From the NCBI RefSeq assembly GCF_001746835.1, contig NZ_CP016094.1, forward strand, positions 2,991,501-3,055,500: a stretch of DNA of 64,000 nucleotides, in the 5' to 3' direction. The stretch comes from Lacunisphaera limnophila (GTDB lineage: Bacteria > Verrucomicrobiota > Verrucomicrobiia > Opitutales > Opitutaceae). The notes below the pieces were generated by a model. It did not search any database. It saw nothing but the letters and a program-made list of their open reading frames with translations, and was not told where the DNA came from. Position 1 is the first letter of the stretch; each line of letters starts with the position of its first letter. Made by a program: the position numbers and the translations under genes. This document shows positions 56,268-64,000 of this stretch, one piece after another.

Positions 56268-58289
56268 ATGCCCTTGTTCAAACTTCATTCCGACTACCAG
56301 CCCACCGGGGACCAGCCGCAGGCGATCCAGGCGCTGGTGGAGTCGTTGCGGGCGGGCAACCGGCACCAGACGCTGCTGGGCGTCACGGGCTCGGGCAAGA
56401 CCTTCACCATGGCGAACGTGATCGCGCAGCTGGACCAGCCGGCGCTGATCATCTCGCACAACAAGACGCTCGCGGCGCAGCTCTACTCGGAGTTCAAGGC
56501 CTTCTTCCCGGAGAACGCGGTCGAGTACTTCGTCAGCTACTACGACTACTACCAGCCCGAGGCCTACGTGCCTTCGAGCGACACCTTCATTGAGAAGGAC
56601 TCGTCCATCAACGAGGAGATCGAGCGCCTGCGCATTGCCACGACCAGCTCGCTGGTGAGCCGGCGGGACGTGATCGTGGTGGCCAGCGTCTCGTGCATCT
56701 ACGGGCTGGGTTCGCCCGAGGAATTTTTCGCGATGCGCATCGGCCTGCAGCGGGGCGCCACGCTGAACCGCAACAAGTTCCTCGAGCGGCTGGTGGACAA
56801 TCTGTACGAGCGGAACGACTATGACCTGAAGCGCGGCGCCTTTCGGGTGCGTGGCGACACGGTGGACGTGATGCCGGCCTACCTGGAGCACGGGCTGCGG
56901 GTGGAGTTTTTCGGCGACGAGATCGAGGCGCTGACCGAGTTCGAGCCGGTGAGCGGCGCGGTGCTGCGCAAGATCGACCAATTCGACCTCTACCCGGCGA
57001 ACCAGTATGTGACCTCGCGCGGCAAGCTGGACGTCGCCCTCGGCCGGATCAAGGCCGAGCTGGAGGAGCGCGTAGCCTTCTTCGAGCAGAAGCAGCAGTA
57101 CCTCGAGGCGCAGCGCGTGCGGATGCGCACGACCTACGACCTCGAGATGCTGCAGGAGATGGGCTTTTGCAGCGGCATCGAGAACTACTCCCTGCATCTG
57201 ACCGGGCGGCAGCGGGGCGACCGGCCGTTCTGCCTCGTGGACTTTTTCCCGAAGGATTTCCTGACGCTCGTGGACGAGAGCCATGTGTCGATCCCGCAGA
57301 TCGGCGGCATGTTCAACGGCGACCTCGCGCGCAAGTCGACGCTGGTGAATTTCGGTTTCCGCCTGCCCTCGGCGCTGGACAACCGGCCGCAGAGCTTCGC
57401 CGAATTTCAGCAGATCACGGGTCAGACCGTCTACGTGTCGGCGACGCCGGCGCCCTTTGAGCTGGGGTTGTCCACGGTGATCGCCGAGCAGGTGATCCGG
57501 CCGACGGGCCTGCTGGACCCGGAGATCACGATCCGGCCCACCAAGGGCCAGGTGGAGGACCTGATCGGCGAGGTGCGCCTCGCGGTCGAGCAAGGAGAAC
57601 GTGTGCTGGTGACCACGCTCACCAAACGCTTGTCCGAGGATCTGACCTCCTACATGCGCGACGCCAAGGTCCGGGTGGAATACCTGCATTCCGACATCGA
57701 CGCCCTCGAGCGGGTCGAGATCCTGCGCAATCTGCGCAAGGGCAACTTCGATGTGCTGATCGGCATCAACCTGCTGCGCGAAGGGCTGGATCTGCCCGAG
57801 GTGGCGCTGGTGGCGGTGCTGGATGCGGACAAGGAGGGCTTCCTGCGCAGCGCCACGAGCCTGATGCAGACGGCGGGACGGGCGGCCCGGCACGAGAAGG
57901 GGCGGGTTATTTTCTACGCGGACAAGATCACGGACTCGATCCAGCGGACGATGGAGGAGGTCACGCGGCGTCGCGCCAAGCAGCTCGCCTACAACCAGGA
58001 GCACGGCATCACACCCCGCAGCGTGAAGCGCGGGGTGCAGGCCAGCCTGCACACTTATGACGGCACGGGCACCGACCTGAACACGGAGGCGGTGGCGGAG
58101 TCGGCGGACGACGTGGCGGCGGTGATTGCGGAGCTGGAGGACGACATGCAGGTGGCCGCGAACAAGCTGGAGTTCGAACGCGCCGCCCTGCTGCGCGACC
58201 AGATCAACGCGTTGAAGTCAGGGGACTACAAGTCGACCGGGAAGAAGCAGGCCGGGTACGGGCGGAAAGGCAAAAAGAAGGGGAAGTAG
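56268..58289 (+). CDS. uvrB: Excinuclease ABC subunit B
   Basis: The 673-residue protein has the UvrB order: Walker [16 protein letters not shown] near residue 38-52, the beta-hairpin [20 protein letters not shown] with TFIEKD, the DEAD-like [24 protein letters not shown] and [20 protein letters not shown] in the second helicase half, then QTAGRAARH. The C-terminal UVR motif ([20 protein letters not shown], then AALLRDQI) contacts UvrC. It verifies DNA damage in nucleotide excision repair. Confidence 0.98.
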   Translation: MPLFKLHSDYQPTGDQPQAIQALVESLRAGNRHQTLLGVTGSGKTFTMANVIAQLDQPALIISHNKTLAAQLYSEFKAFFPENAVEYFVSYYDYYQPEAYVPSSDTFIEKDSSINEEIERLRIATTSSLVSRRDVIVVASVSCIYGLGSPEEFFAMRIGLQRGATLNRNKFLERLVDNLYERNDYDLKRGAFRVRGDTVDVMPAYLEHGLRVEFFGDEIEALTEFEPVSGAVLRKIDQFDLYPANQYVTSRGKLDVALGRIKAELEERVAFFEQKQQYLEAQRVRMRTTYDLEMLQEMGFCSGIENYSLHLTGRQRGDRPFCLVDFFPKDFLTLVDESHVSIPQIGGMFNGDLARKSTLVNFGFRLPSALDNRPQSFAEFQQITGQTVYVSATPAPFELGLSTVIAEQVIRPTGLLDPEITIRPTKGQVEDLIGEVRLAVEQGERVLVTTLTKRLSEDLTSYMRDAKVRVEYLHSDIDALERVEILRNLRKGNFDVLIGINLLREGLDLPEVALVAVLDADKEGFLRSATSLMQTAGRAARHEKGRVIFYADKITDSIQRTMEEVTRRRAKQLAYNQEHGITPRSVKRGVQASLHTYDGTGTDLNTEAVAESADDVAAVIAELEDDMQVAANKLEFERAALLRDQINALKSGDYKSTGKKQAGYGRKGKKKGK

Positions 58290-58329
58290 GGAGGAGCGAA
58301 ATCACGGCGGGGTCGCCGTGGCTCCAGAA

Positions 58330-58359
58330 TAAAAAAATGGGCGCACGCAAGGTGCGCCC
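58330..58359 (-). terminator. Rho-independent terminator for the minus-strand gene at 58385
   Basis: Read on minus, GGGCGCAC pairs with GTGCGCCC around CTTGC and is followed by ATTTTTTTATT. It also lies 40 nt past the uvrB stop and could partly serve that gene. Confidence 0.7.
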
Positions 58360-58384
58360 TACAGGGATCCGATTATCCCGGGTT

Positions 58385-59059
58385 TTACTCCGGCTGGATC
58401 TTGCCGCCGTGGTTTTGGCGGCACTCGTTCATGACGCGGAGCCAGATCTCGCGGAGGTCGAAGAGGCGCGGTGTGGCGTATTCCTTAAAGCGGAGCGCAT
58501 GCGGGGTGGCGGAGGCGTCGGGCTCGTTCAGGCGGGCCAGCGTGAGATTGAGTTCACGAAGGGCCTTCTTGAAGAGGACGACGGCGAGGGTGTAGTCGCC
58601 CATTTCGAGGGCTTGTACGGCCTGGAGCGCCTGTTCGTGACCACGGTAGAGGAGGGACTGCAGGGTGATGCCAAGGGCGGGGGAGACACGATCAGGCTGG
58701 GTGGCGACACGCTCCCAGTGCGCCAGCAGGCTCAGGTAGAGGGCGCGGGTGGAAATATAGACCGGGTTGCGGTGGAGGGTATAGGGGTCCCATTCGCCGT
58801 CGAAAATCTCACCCACCTCATCCAAGTCGACCTCCTCGTCGAGGGCCTCGGGAGGCTCGGCGAGCTCCCAGCCCATGCGGCGGGCCGCTTCGTCAATCCG
58901 GTCCATCGAGACGGGCAACTGGTCGTAATGCTTGATGTAGTCGCGGACGGCGGTCTCTTGGTTGGCGAGGTATTTCTGCCAGTCAGCCTCGCTCCAGGAA
59001 AGTTCTCCGCAATCGTCCCAGTCGTTATCGAACAGCCCGTCGGATTCAGGATTGATCAT
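58385..59059 (-). CDS. Conserved hypothetical acidic protein
   Basis: On the minus strand, the ATG at 59059 yields 224 residues. The N-terminal third is acidic and aromatic (GLFDNDWDDCGELSWSEADW), followed by a helix-rich body: YLANQETAVRDYIKHYDQLP, RIDEAARRMGWELAEPPEAL, YISTRALYLSLLAHWERVAT and GHEQALQAVQALEMGDYTLA. The paired helices suggest a TPR-like or four-helix fold without catalytic residues. I recognise no family. It is separated from the FkbM gene by about 145 bp. Confidence 0.65.
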   Translation of the reverse strand: MINPESDGLFDNDWDDCGELSWSEADWQKYLANQETAVRDYIKHYDQLPVSMDRIDEAARRMGWELAEPPEALDEEVDLDEVGEIFDGEWDPYTLHRNPVYISTRALYLSLLAHWERVATQPDRVSPALGITLQSLLYRGHEQALQAVQALEMGDYTLAVVLFKKALRELNLTLARLNEPDASATPHALRFKEYATPRLFDLREIWLRVMNECRQNHGGKIQPE

Positions 59060-59203
59060 GTAAGGAAGGCGCCTTGCGGCGTCGGGGCAAAGAGTGCTTA
59101 GACCATGCCGGCTGGCAAATAAAATTCCGGTCCGGCCGGCCGGCGCACGCGGGCGACTGGTGTGCGCAGGAGGTTGCCTTCGCAACATCCTGAAGCTGCA
59201 TGG

Positions 59204-59947
59204 CTAGGCGATTTTCTCCCACACCCAGTCGGTGCCCCGTACCCGCCACTCATACGTGTCATCAAATCGGGCGCGAGCCTCCCGCTGCTCCGTGGGGTCG
59301 AGATGGATGTATTCCATGATGATGAAAGTCGGCTGCCGGATCGACAGATCCAGCTGGCGAAGGATTTTCCAATCCCACCCTTCCGCGTCGATATGCAAAA
59401 CATCCAGGTGACTCACGCCACCTTGGGCGAAGACCCCCTCCAAGGTCAGGCCTCGGAGCGGCAATGCGCGGATGTAAGGTTCAAGCCGGGCGCAATCGGG
59501 GTGCTTGAGGATATGATTCCTGTCCAGTGACCCCAACAGGTCGGGTTCAACGGTCAGATCCGGGAAGAGCGATTTAGCCGCGGGATCAACGTAATAGAAC
59601 GTGGCGGGAGACCCATCGTTTACTGCCGCGGCCAGGTACGTGAAGCGCGGAGAGTTGCCCCAGCACCTACGGGCACCGTCAAGCAGGTGGGGCACCGGTT
59701 CGACGAAGACACAGCGCATCAGCGGGCGGCTGATTAGCAGGGCCGCCGTGGGGTCATCTTGGAAACCATCGTTGGAGCCGATCTTCACGATCGTCGCATC
59801 AGGCGGCAGCTTGCGGCTGCGGCGGAGCTCAAACTCCAGTGAGGTCCGGCCCGTGAGACCCCGCCACAATCCCTCCAGCGCCCCGCCCAGAACAGGCAAA
59901 GTCTTGACCTTTTGGCGGAAAGTGAGGGCAGCAACGGCGTGGGTCAT
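59204..59947 (-). CDS. FkbM-type methyltransferase domain protein
   Basis: From the ATG at 59947 (a GTG ten codons upstream is possible) the product has 247 residues. TIVKIGSNDGFQDDPTAALL is a class I AdoMet-binding motif, CVFVEPVPHLLDGARRCWGN gives motif II, and HLDVLHIDAEGWDWKILRQL carries the FkbM motif D-x-E-G. These are the standard features of the FkbM methyltransferase superfamily, which methylates sugars, polyketides or lipids. The acceptor is unknown. No glycan biosynthesis cluster is next to it. Confidence 0.85.
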   Translation of the reverse strand: MTHAVAALTFRQKVKTLPVLGGALEGLWRGLTGRTSLEFELRRSRKLPPDATIVKIGSNDGFQDDPTAALLISRPLMRCVFVEPVPHLLDGARRCWGNSPRFTYLAAAVNDGSPATFYYVDPAAKSLFPDLTVEPDLLGSLDRNHILKHPDCARLEPYIRALPLRGLTLEGVFAQGGVSHLDVLHIDAEGWDWKILRQLDLSIRQPTFIIMEYIHLDPTEQREARARFDDTYEWRVRGTDWVWEKIA

Positions 59948-60068
59948 GCGAGGGTCTACAGGCTCCGGTACGACCACGGTGCGGTCAAGCGCCCGCAGGC
60001 TGGTCTCTGTCCGGTCACCCTGCGACGGAAAGGATTGTCACGCTGGGGCCCGGGGCTTTGCTGGCGCC

Positions 60069-60344
60069 ATGTCCGGGGTTTATCATGCGACGGTTTATTT
60101 CAGCGGCCGGGTGCAGGGCGTGGGCTTTCGCTACCAGACCCTGCAGGTGGCCAAGGAATTCGATGTTTCCGGCTGGGTGGGCAACCTGGCGGATGGCCGG
60201 GTGCAACTCGAGGCCGAGGGCCGGGCGCAGGAGGTGAAGGATTTCATCGCGGCGGTGCAGGAAAGGATGGAGGGCCACGTCCGCAAGGTTGAGCAGACCA
60301 GCGGCACCCGCCCGCCGGAATTCGTCGGTTTTGCCATGCGCTGA
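60069..60344 (+). CDS. acyP: Acylphosphatase
   Basis: The 91-residue protein carries YFSGRVQGVGFRYQTLQVAK (signature GRVQGVGFR with catalytic Arg) and VSGWVGNLADGRVQLEAEGR with the catalytic Asn. It hydrolyses acyl phosphates such as acetyl- or carbamoyl-phosphate. The frame is open far upstream, but the ATG at 60069 gives the normal family length. The ABC transporter gene starts 2 nt after its stop. Confidence 0.93.
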   Translation: MSGVYHATVYFSGRVQGVGFRYQTLQVAKEFDVSGWVGNLADGRVQLEAEGRAQEVKDFIAAVQERMEGHVRKVEQTSGTRPPEFVGFAMR

Positions 60345-60346
60345 CC

Positions 60347-61120
60347 ATGCTGATTGGCGACCACTGGGCGGTGGAATTGGACGGCTTCTCGAAAAGGCAT
60401 GCGGCCGGCCGCGGGCCGGGCGAGCGGGTGATGGCGGTCGAGGGCCTGACGCTCAAACTCGCGCCGGGGCAGATCCTCGGCTTGCTGGGGCCCAACGGTT
60501 CGGGCAAGACGACGACGCTGAAGGCCCTGGCGGGCCTGTTGGTCCCGACCACCGGCCGGTGCCGGATCATGGGGGCGGAGGCCGGCAGCACCGGGGCACG
60601 GGCCCTGGTGGGCTACCTGCCAGAGGCGGTCCGGTTCGCCCCGCATCAAACGGGCGAGGAATTTCTGCAGTATTGTGCCGGCCTCAGTTCACTGCCACCC
60701 GCGCGGGCCGAGGCCCGGATCAAGACGGTGCTGGCCTGGACCGCGCTGGGACCGGCGGCCGGCCGGCGGATCGCCACGTACTCCAAAGGCATGGCGCAGC
60801 GGCTCGGGCTGGCCCAGGCGGTGTTGCACGAGCCGCGGGTCGTGCTGCTCGACGAACCGACCAGCGGGCTCGACCCCGAGGGCCGGCTGGCGTTGGTGCG
60901 CCTGATCCGTGACCTGGCGGGGCAGGGGTGTGCCGTGGTACTGACCTCGCATCTGCTCGCGCAGGCCGAGGAGGTGTGTGACCGGCTGGCGTTGCTCGGG
61001 CGGGGCCGGCTGTTGGTGAGCGGCCCCACGGCCGAGCTGCTGGGCGCGCAGACCCGGCCGGTGGCGGGGGCGTCGCGGCTGGAGGAACTCTATCTGGAGA
61101 AAATCCATGCCGACGTCTGA
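60347..61120 (+). CDS. ABC transporter ATP-binding protein
   Basis: The 257-residue protein has Walker A LLGPNGSGKTTTLKALAGLL (about residues 44-63), the signature-like YSKGMAQRLGLAQAVLHEPR, and Walker B VVLLDEPTSGLD, then the switch His in SHLLAQAEEV. It energises an ABC-2-type exporter with the permease whose gene overlaps its end by 14 nt. The cargo is unknown. Its layout (NBD, permease, TPR-like protein) resembles export systems of the NatAB/gliding type. Confidence 0.93.
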   Translation: MLIGDHWAVELDGFSKRHAAGRGPGERVMAVEGLTLKLAPGQILGLLGPNGSGKTTTLKALAGLLVPTTGRCRIMGAEAGSTGARALVGYLPEAVRFAPHQTGEEFLQYCAGLSSLPPARAEARIKTVLAWTALGPAAGRRIATYSKGMAQRLGLAQAVLHEPRVVLLDEPTSGLDPEGRLALVRLIRDLAGQGCAVVLTSHLLAQAEEVCDRLALLGRGRLLVSGPTAELLGAQTRPVAGASRLEELYLEKIHADV

Positions 61121-61900
61121 AACCGATCCCTTCCCCGCGGGGGCGGCGCTGCGGCGCGGGCGGCTCGTGGCGCAGCAGACCCTGGCCGAGGCGCTGCGGT
61201 TGCGTCTGACAGTGCTCTTCGGCGGGGCGGGGGCGGCGCTGGTGTTGTTGGCGCTGGGTCTGCAGGACTTCAATTTTGGGGCGGCGGAACTGACCTTCAT
61301 CGCGGATTTCGGCCTCGGGGTGATCAGCCTGTTCGGCACGCTGCTCGCGGCGCTGGGCATGGCTCACCTGTATTTCCGCGGGATCGAGGGCGGGGTGGCC
61401 GCGTGCCTGCTGACGCGCGCGGTGCGGCGCGGGGAATACCTCGCCGGCCAGCTGGCGGGCGTGTTGGCGCTGTTGGCGCTGTACACCGCCGGCCTGACGC
61501 TGGTCCTGGCCGGCATCCTCCTTGGGCGGGGGCCCAACTCGGGGTGGCTTCCCTGCCGCTGCCGTTGCTCCTGCAGGCGGGCGCGCTGGTGTGGCTCAAG
61601 ATCTCGCTCGTGGCCGCCATGACGCTGCTCGTGTGCAGTTACGCGGGCTCCGCGCTGTTTGCGAGTGTGGCCGGCCTGATGCTCGCGGTGGCGGCGCACC
61701 TGCGACCCTTCACGGCGGCCGAGGGTTGGCTGGCCTGGTTGCGGGTCTGGCCGAATCTCGGGCTGTTCGATCCCGCGCCCTTGCTCGCGGGGACGGGCTT
61801 TGGTCTGCCGGGCCTGTTGGCGCTGGCGGGTTACTGGCTGGCGTACCTGATGCTCTTTGGCGGACTCGCGGCGTATGTCTTCTCGCACCGTGAATTTTAA
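61107..61900 (+). pseudogene. ABC-2-type permease, broken by a -1 frameshift in a G run
   Basis: The ATG at 61107 opens the gene, with VLFGGAGAALVLLALGLQDF and LGVISLFGTLLAALGMAHLY as first membrane spans. At 61541-61544 (TCGGGGTGG) the frame breaks and would stop at 61622. The remaining spans (LPLLLQAGALVWLKISLVAA, LLVCSYAGSALFASVAGLML, LLALAGYWLAYLMLFGGLAA) continue in another frame to 61900. One extra G restores GPNSGVASLPLPLLL and about 264 residues. Its ATPase partner is intact, so sequencing error is as likely as true loss of function. Confidence 0.8.
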
Positions 61901-62597
61901 GCGGCGCCACCAGGTGTGGCCTCCCCTCCTGCTGCTGGCCGCAGGGTGGGTGCTGCGGCCACTGGAGCCGCGATTGCTGGGTCCGGGTGACGTCCCACGG
62001 CTGGCGGCGGCGGGTGGGATCCCGGTGGCGGTGCTGGGGGGGATGCGGTCCGCTGCGGCCGGGGCCTACTGGCTGCGGGCCAACCTGGCGTGGGAACGGC
62101 AGGATCCGGTCGAGACCCGGGTCTGGCTGGAGCGGACGGTGGCGGCCGATGAACGCCCCCTGTATTTCTGGCTCAATGCGGCGCGGATGATCGCGCATGA
62201 TTTTCCGGCATGGCGCCTGACGGCGGATGCGCCGCTCGCGCTGCGGCAGCGGGTGGAACGGGAGCAGGCGGAGGCGGCGCTGGCCTGGCTGGACACCGGC
62301 GTGCGGCGGCGCGGACCCGCGGCCGGGCTTTACCTCGAGATGGCCGACCTCCGGCTGCGGGTGCTGGGGGACCGGGAGGGCGCGGCGCGGTTGTTCCGGC
62401 TGGCGGCGGAGCAGCCGGGGGCGCCTTGGCAAGCCGCCCGGCTGCATGCCGAGATGTTGCGGCTGCTCGGGCGACCGGCGGAGGCGCTGGCCTGGCTGCG
62501 ACAGATCCTGCCGGGGTTGCCGGCGGACGACCCGGCGGCCCGGCGGGAAGTCGTGGTGCAGCGGATTGCAGAGCTGGAGCGCCTGACGGGCGGGTGA
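61875..62597 (+). CDS. Membrane-anchored protein with TPR-like C-terminal part
   Basis: The 240-residue protein overlaps the permease frame by 26 nt. One membrane segment (VWPPLLLLAAGWVLRPL) is followed by helix pairs that resemble tetratricopeptide units (RSAAAGAYWLRANLAWERQD, RPLYFWLNAARMIAHDFPAW, DREGAARLFRLAAEQPGAPW, RLHAEMLRLLGRPAEALAWL). It probably assists the ABC exporter or another envelope machine. No family name is known to me. Confidence 0.68.
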   Translation: MSSRTVNFKRRHQVWPPLLLLAAGWVLRPLEPRLLGPGDVPRLAAAGGIPVAVLGGMRSAAAGAYWLRANLAWERQDPVETRVWLERTVAADERPLYFWLNAARMIAHDFPAWRLTADAPLALRQRVEREQAEAALAWLDTGVRRRGPAAGLYLEMADLRLRVLGDREGAARLFRLAAEQPGAPWQAARLHAEMLRLLGRPAEALAWLRQILPGLPADDPAARREVVVQRIAELERLTGG

Positions 62598-62643
62598 TGA
62601 GCCTTTGACAAGGCCGGGGGATGCACTTGGAGTGGTGCCATTC

Positions 62644-63318
62644 ATGAACGACGAACTGCTGATCCACTGGCCCTACCTGCTGGGCGCCCTGGCGATGCTG
62701 TGGTTTCCCCGGCAATGGCTGCGCAACGGGGCCCGGTTGTTCAAGCGCCGTCGCCGGTCGGAAAGCGCATTGGAAAAGCTGACGGGCCGGGGCGCCCGCG
62801 ACCCCGATGACAAGTCGGTCCACCTGGGGAAGGAGTTCACGACCTTTCGCAACTACATCGACCTGTTCCGCGGCCTCGCCGGCGGGTACGGCCTGTCGAC
62901 CTTTGCCTTCACCGCCACGGGCCCGGACGCGGCGACGACCCTGCTGCTGATTCAGGGCGGGGTGCTGCTGGTGGCGGGATTCATCCAGGCGGTGCGGTTC
63001 GACGGGGGGCGGCTGAGTTACTTTGCGCCGATCTTCTGGTTCGTCGGCCTCAGCGCCGGGTTCCCCGCCCATTACACGGGGCTCTTTTCGTTCATCCTCG
63101 TGCTGGCGATCAACCCCGCGATCCCGAATCCGCGTCTCTTTCTCACGGCCTATGGGATGATTCTCCTCGGGCTGGGTTTGGTGTTTGGCGCCCCGTCGAT
63201 GCCCAATGCGATGGCGGCGGGCCTGGTGTTGCTGGTGCCGCTGGCGAGTTTGCTGTCCAAGCGCCCGGTGGTGATTTTCTCGCGGAAGCCCCGGGCGACC
63301 GCGGGGGTTTCCGGATGA
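62644..63318 (+). CDS. Hypothetical membrane protein
   Basis: From the ATG at 62644 the product has 224 residues. It starts with one span (HWPYLLGALAMLWF), then a basic cytosolic stretch (RLFKRRRRSESALEKLTGRG), and four to five further spans (ATTLLLIQGGVLLVAGFIQA, IFWFVGLSAGFPAHYTGLFS, FILVLAINPAIP, GMILLGLGLVFGAPS). No family is recognised. Its stop overlaps the menA start by 4 nt (ATGA at 63315), so the two are co-translated. Confidence 0.65.
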   Translation: MNDELLIHWPYLLGALAMLWFPRQWLRNGARLFKRRRRSESALEKLTGRGARDPDDKSVHLGKEFTTFRNYIDLFRGLAGGYGLSTFAFTATGPDAATTLLLIQGGVLLVAGFIQAVRFDGGRLSYFAPIFWFVGLSAGFPAHYTGLFSFILVLAINPAIPNPRLFLTAYGMILLGLGLVFGAPSMPNAMAAGLVLLVPLASLLSKRPVVIFSRKPRATAGVSG

Positions 63319-64000
63319 CTGCGACCGCGGGCTGGCGACCCTGGCTGGAAGCCGCGCGGCCGCGGACGTTGCCCGCGGCGGTGATCCCGGTGATGGTCGG
63401 CACGGCGCTGGCGGCGGCGCACGGGGCGGCGGATTATGTCCAGGCTGTGGTCTGCCTGACGTTTGCCGTGCTGGTGCAGATCGGGACGAATTTCGCGAAC
63501 GACTACTTTGACTTCGTGCAAGGGGCCGACACGCCGGCGCGGGTGGGGCCGCGGCGTGCGGTGGCGGCGGGCCTGATCGCGCCGGGGCGGATGCTGGCGG
63601 CGACGGCGGGGGTGCTCGGGGTGGCGTTTGCGGTGGGGCTGGTGCTGGTGATCAAGGGCGGGTGGGTGCTGCTGCCGATCGGCATCCTCAGCATCGTGTG
63701 CGCCGTCGCCTACACCGGCGGGCCGTTTCCACTCGGGTACAACGGGCTGGGGGATGTCTTCGTGTTCATTTTCTTCGGGCTGGTCGCGGTCGGGGCCACG
63801 TTTTACGTGCAGACAGGCGGCGTGACGTCGGATGTCGTGTCCTGCGCGGCCGCCATCGGGCTGCTGGCGGCGAACATCCTGGTCGCGAACAATTATCGGG
63901 ACGTCGAGACCGACACCCGTGCCGGCAAGCGGACGCTGGTGGTGCGCTTCGGGCGCCGGTTTGCCGTCTGGCAGTATGCCGGGTCGCACCTCGTGGCGCT
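63315..64000 (+). CDS. menA: 1,4-dihydroxy-2-naphthoate prenyltransferase, 3' end cut by window edge
   Basis: The frame is open from the ATG at 63315 to the end of the window with no stop (228 codons). It starts WLEAARPRTLPAAVIPVMVG then carries the prenyltransferase motifs NFANDYFDFVQGAD (first Asp-rich motif) and NNYRDVETDTRAGKRTLVVR (second). Both fit MenA, the membrane enzyme that prenylates DHNA in menaquinone synthesis. Membrane segments alternate as expected. It points to menaquinone use by this organism. Confidence 0.93.
   Translation, partial: MTATAGWRPWLEAARPRTLPAAVIPVMVGTALAAAHGAADYVQAVVCLTFAVLVQIGTNFANDYFDFVQGADTPARVGPRRAVAAGLIAPGRMLAATAGVLGVAFAVGLVLVIKGGWVLLPIGILSIVCAVAYTGGPFPLGYNGLGDVFVFIFFGLVAVGATFYVQTGGVTSDVVSCAAAIGLLAANILVANNYRDVETDTRAGKRTLVVRFGRRFAVWQYAGSHLVA

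Noticed and set aside
56250-58052. Long minus-strand open frame opposite uvrB
   Set aside because: UvrB is certain on plus. The antisense text has no domain features.
58363-58386. Terminator for uvrB formed by GGGAT…ATCCC before TTTT
   Set aside because: The stem is only five pairs and the T-run is short and interrupted; the stronger hairpin at 58339-58359 better explains termination here.

Overview
The window is about 64 kb of high-GC chromosomal DNA from a Verrucomicrobiota member, most likely family Opitutaceae (Opitutus/Lacunisphaera type). This rests on gene content recalled from memory, not on a database search. Indicators are a 52-residue lysine/arginine-rich protein of the small basic family shared by Chlamydiae and Verrucomicrobia (40749-40907, minus), a sugar-catabolic cluster of GMC dehydrogenase, sugar-phosphate isomerase/epimerase and Gfo/Idh/MocA genes, and spacers crowded with short repeats.

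Layout. (1) 1-8547: a sugar or glycoside oxidation cluster, all on plus: GMC oxidoreductase (cut by the window edge), a frameshifted gluconate 2-dehydrogenase subunit 3-like gene, two sugar isomerase/epimerase-fold proteins, an MFS transporter and two Gfo/Idh/MocA dehydrogenases. (2) 9051-20506: a defence island. It holds a membrane-anchored Mrr-like nuclease, a type I restriction-modification operon (hsdR, a DUF2971-like gene, hsdM, hsdS), a HEPN plus PD-(D/E)XK protein translationally coupled to hsdS, a small NLQYG-motif protein, a NucS-like nuclease with a PUA/EVE-like segment, and a HEPN protein with an in-frame amber codon. (3) 20569-25846: accessory genes: TPR, NERD membrane protein, RelB/ParE-type toxin-antitoxin pair, PIN/NYN-like protein, VOC protein, DUF1294 gene with a 27-residue leader gene, and a secreted zinc-metallopeptidase-like protein. 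(4) 26486-37673: secreted enzymes (GH5, a family-20/67-like glycosidase, a two-subunit molybdenum hydroxylase), a small HTH gene flanked by TGTCAC-N7-GTGACA palindromes, a Nudix hydrolase and a LolA-like protein. (5) 37761-64000: core genes: proC, a REC-histidine kinase, DedA, cutA, rpoZ-smpB-thrB, trmL, coaD, pgsA-pgpA, a nif3-aroQ-nusG-like-porin operon, dCMP deaminase, YqgE, rpmJ-rpmE, a SerB-like phosphatase, two sodium/proton antiporters, glutamate dehydrogenase, uvrB, an FkbM methyltransferase, acylphosphatase, an ABC exporter with a frameshifted permease, and menA (cut by the right edge).

Three things stand out. First, the spacers carry degenerate tandem repeats with an exact 7-nt (sometimes 8-nt) period, with different unit sequences at more than twenty loci, often ending just before a start codon; they resemble the STRR heptamers of cyanobacteria. 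Second, four palindromes at exactly 48-bp spacing lie between an HTH gene and a Nudix gene, with a fifth copy upstream of the HTH gene. Third, the defence island has several unusual domain combinations. Many genes also lack a clear Shine-Dalgarno sequence and instead have a pyrimidine-rich stretch directly before the start codon. Two coding frames are broken by what look like single missing G residues in G/C runs, so sequencing error has to be considered.
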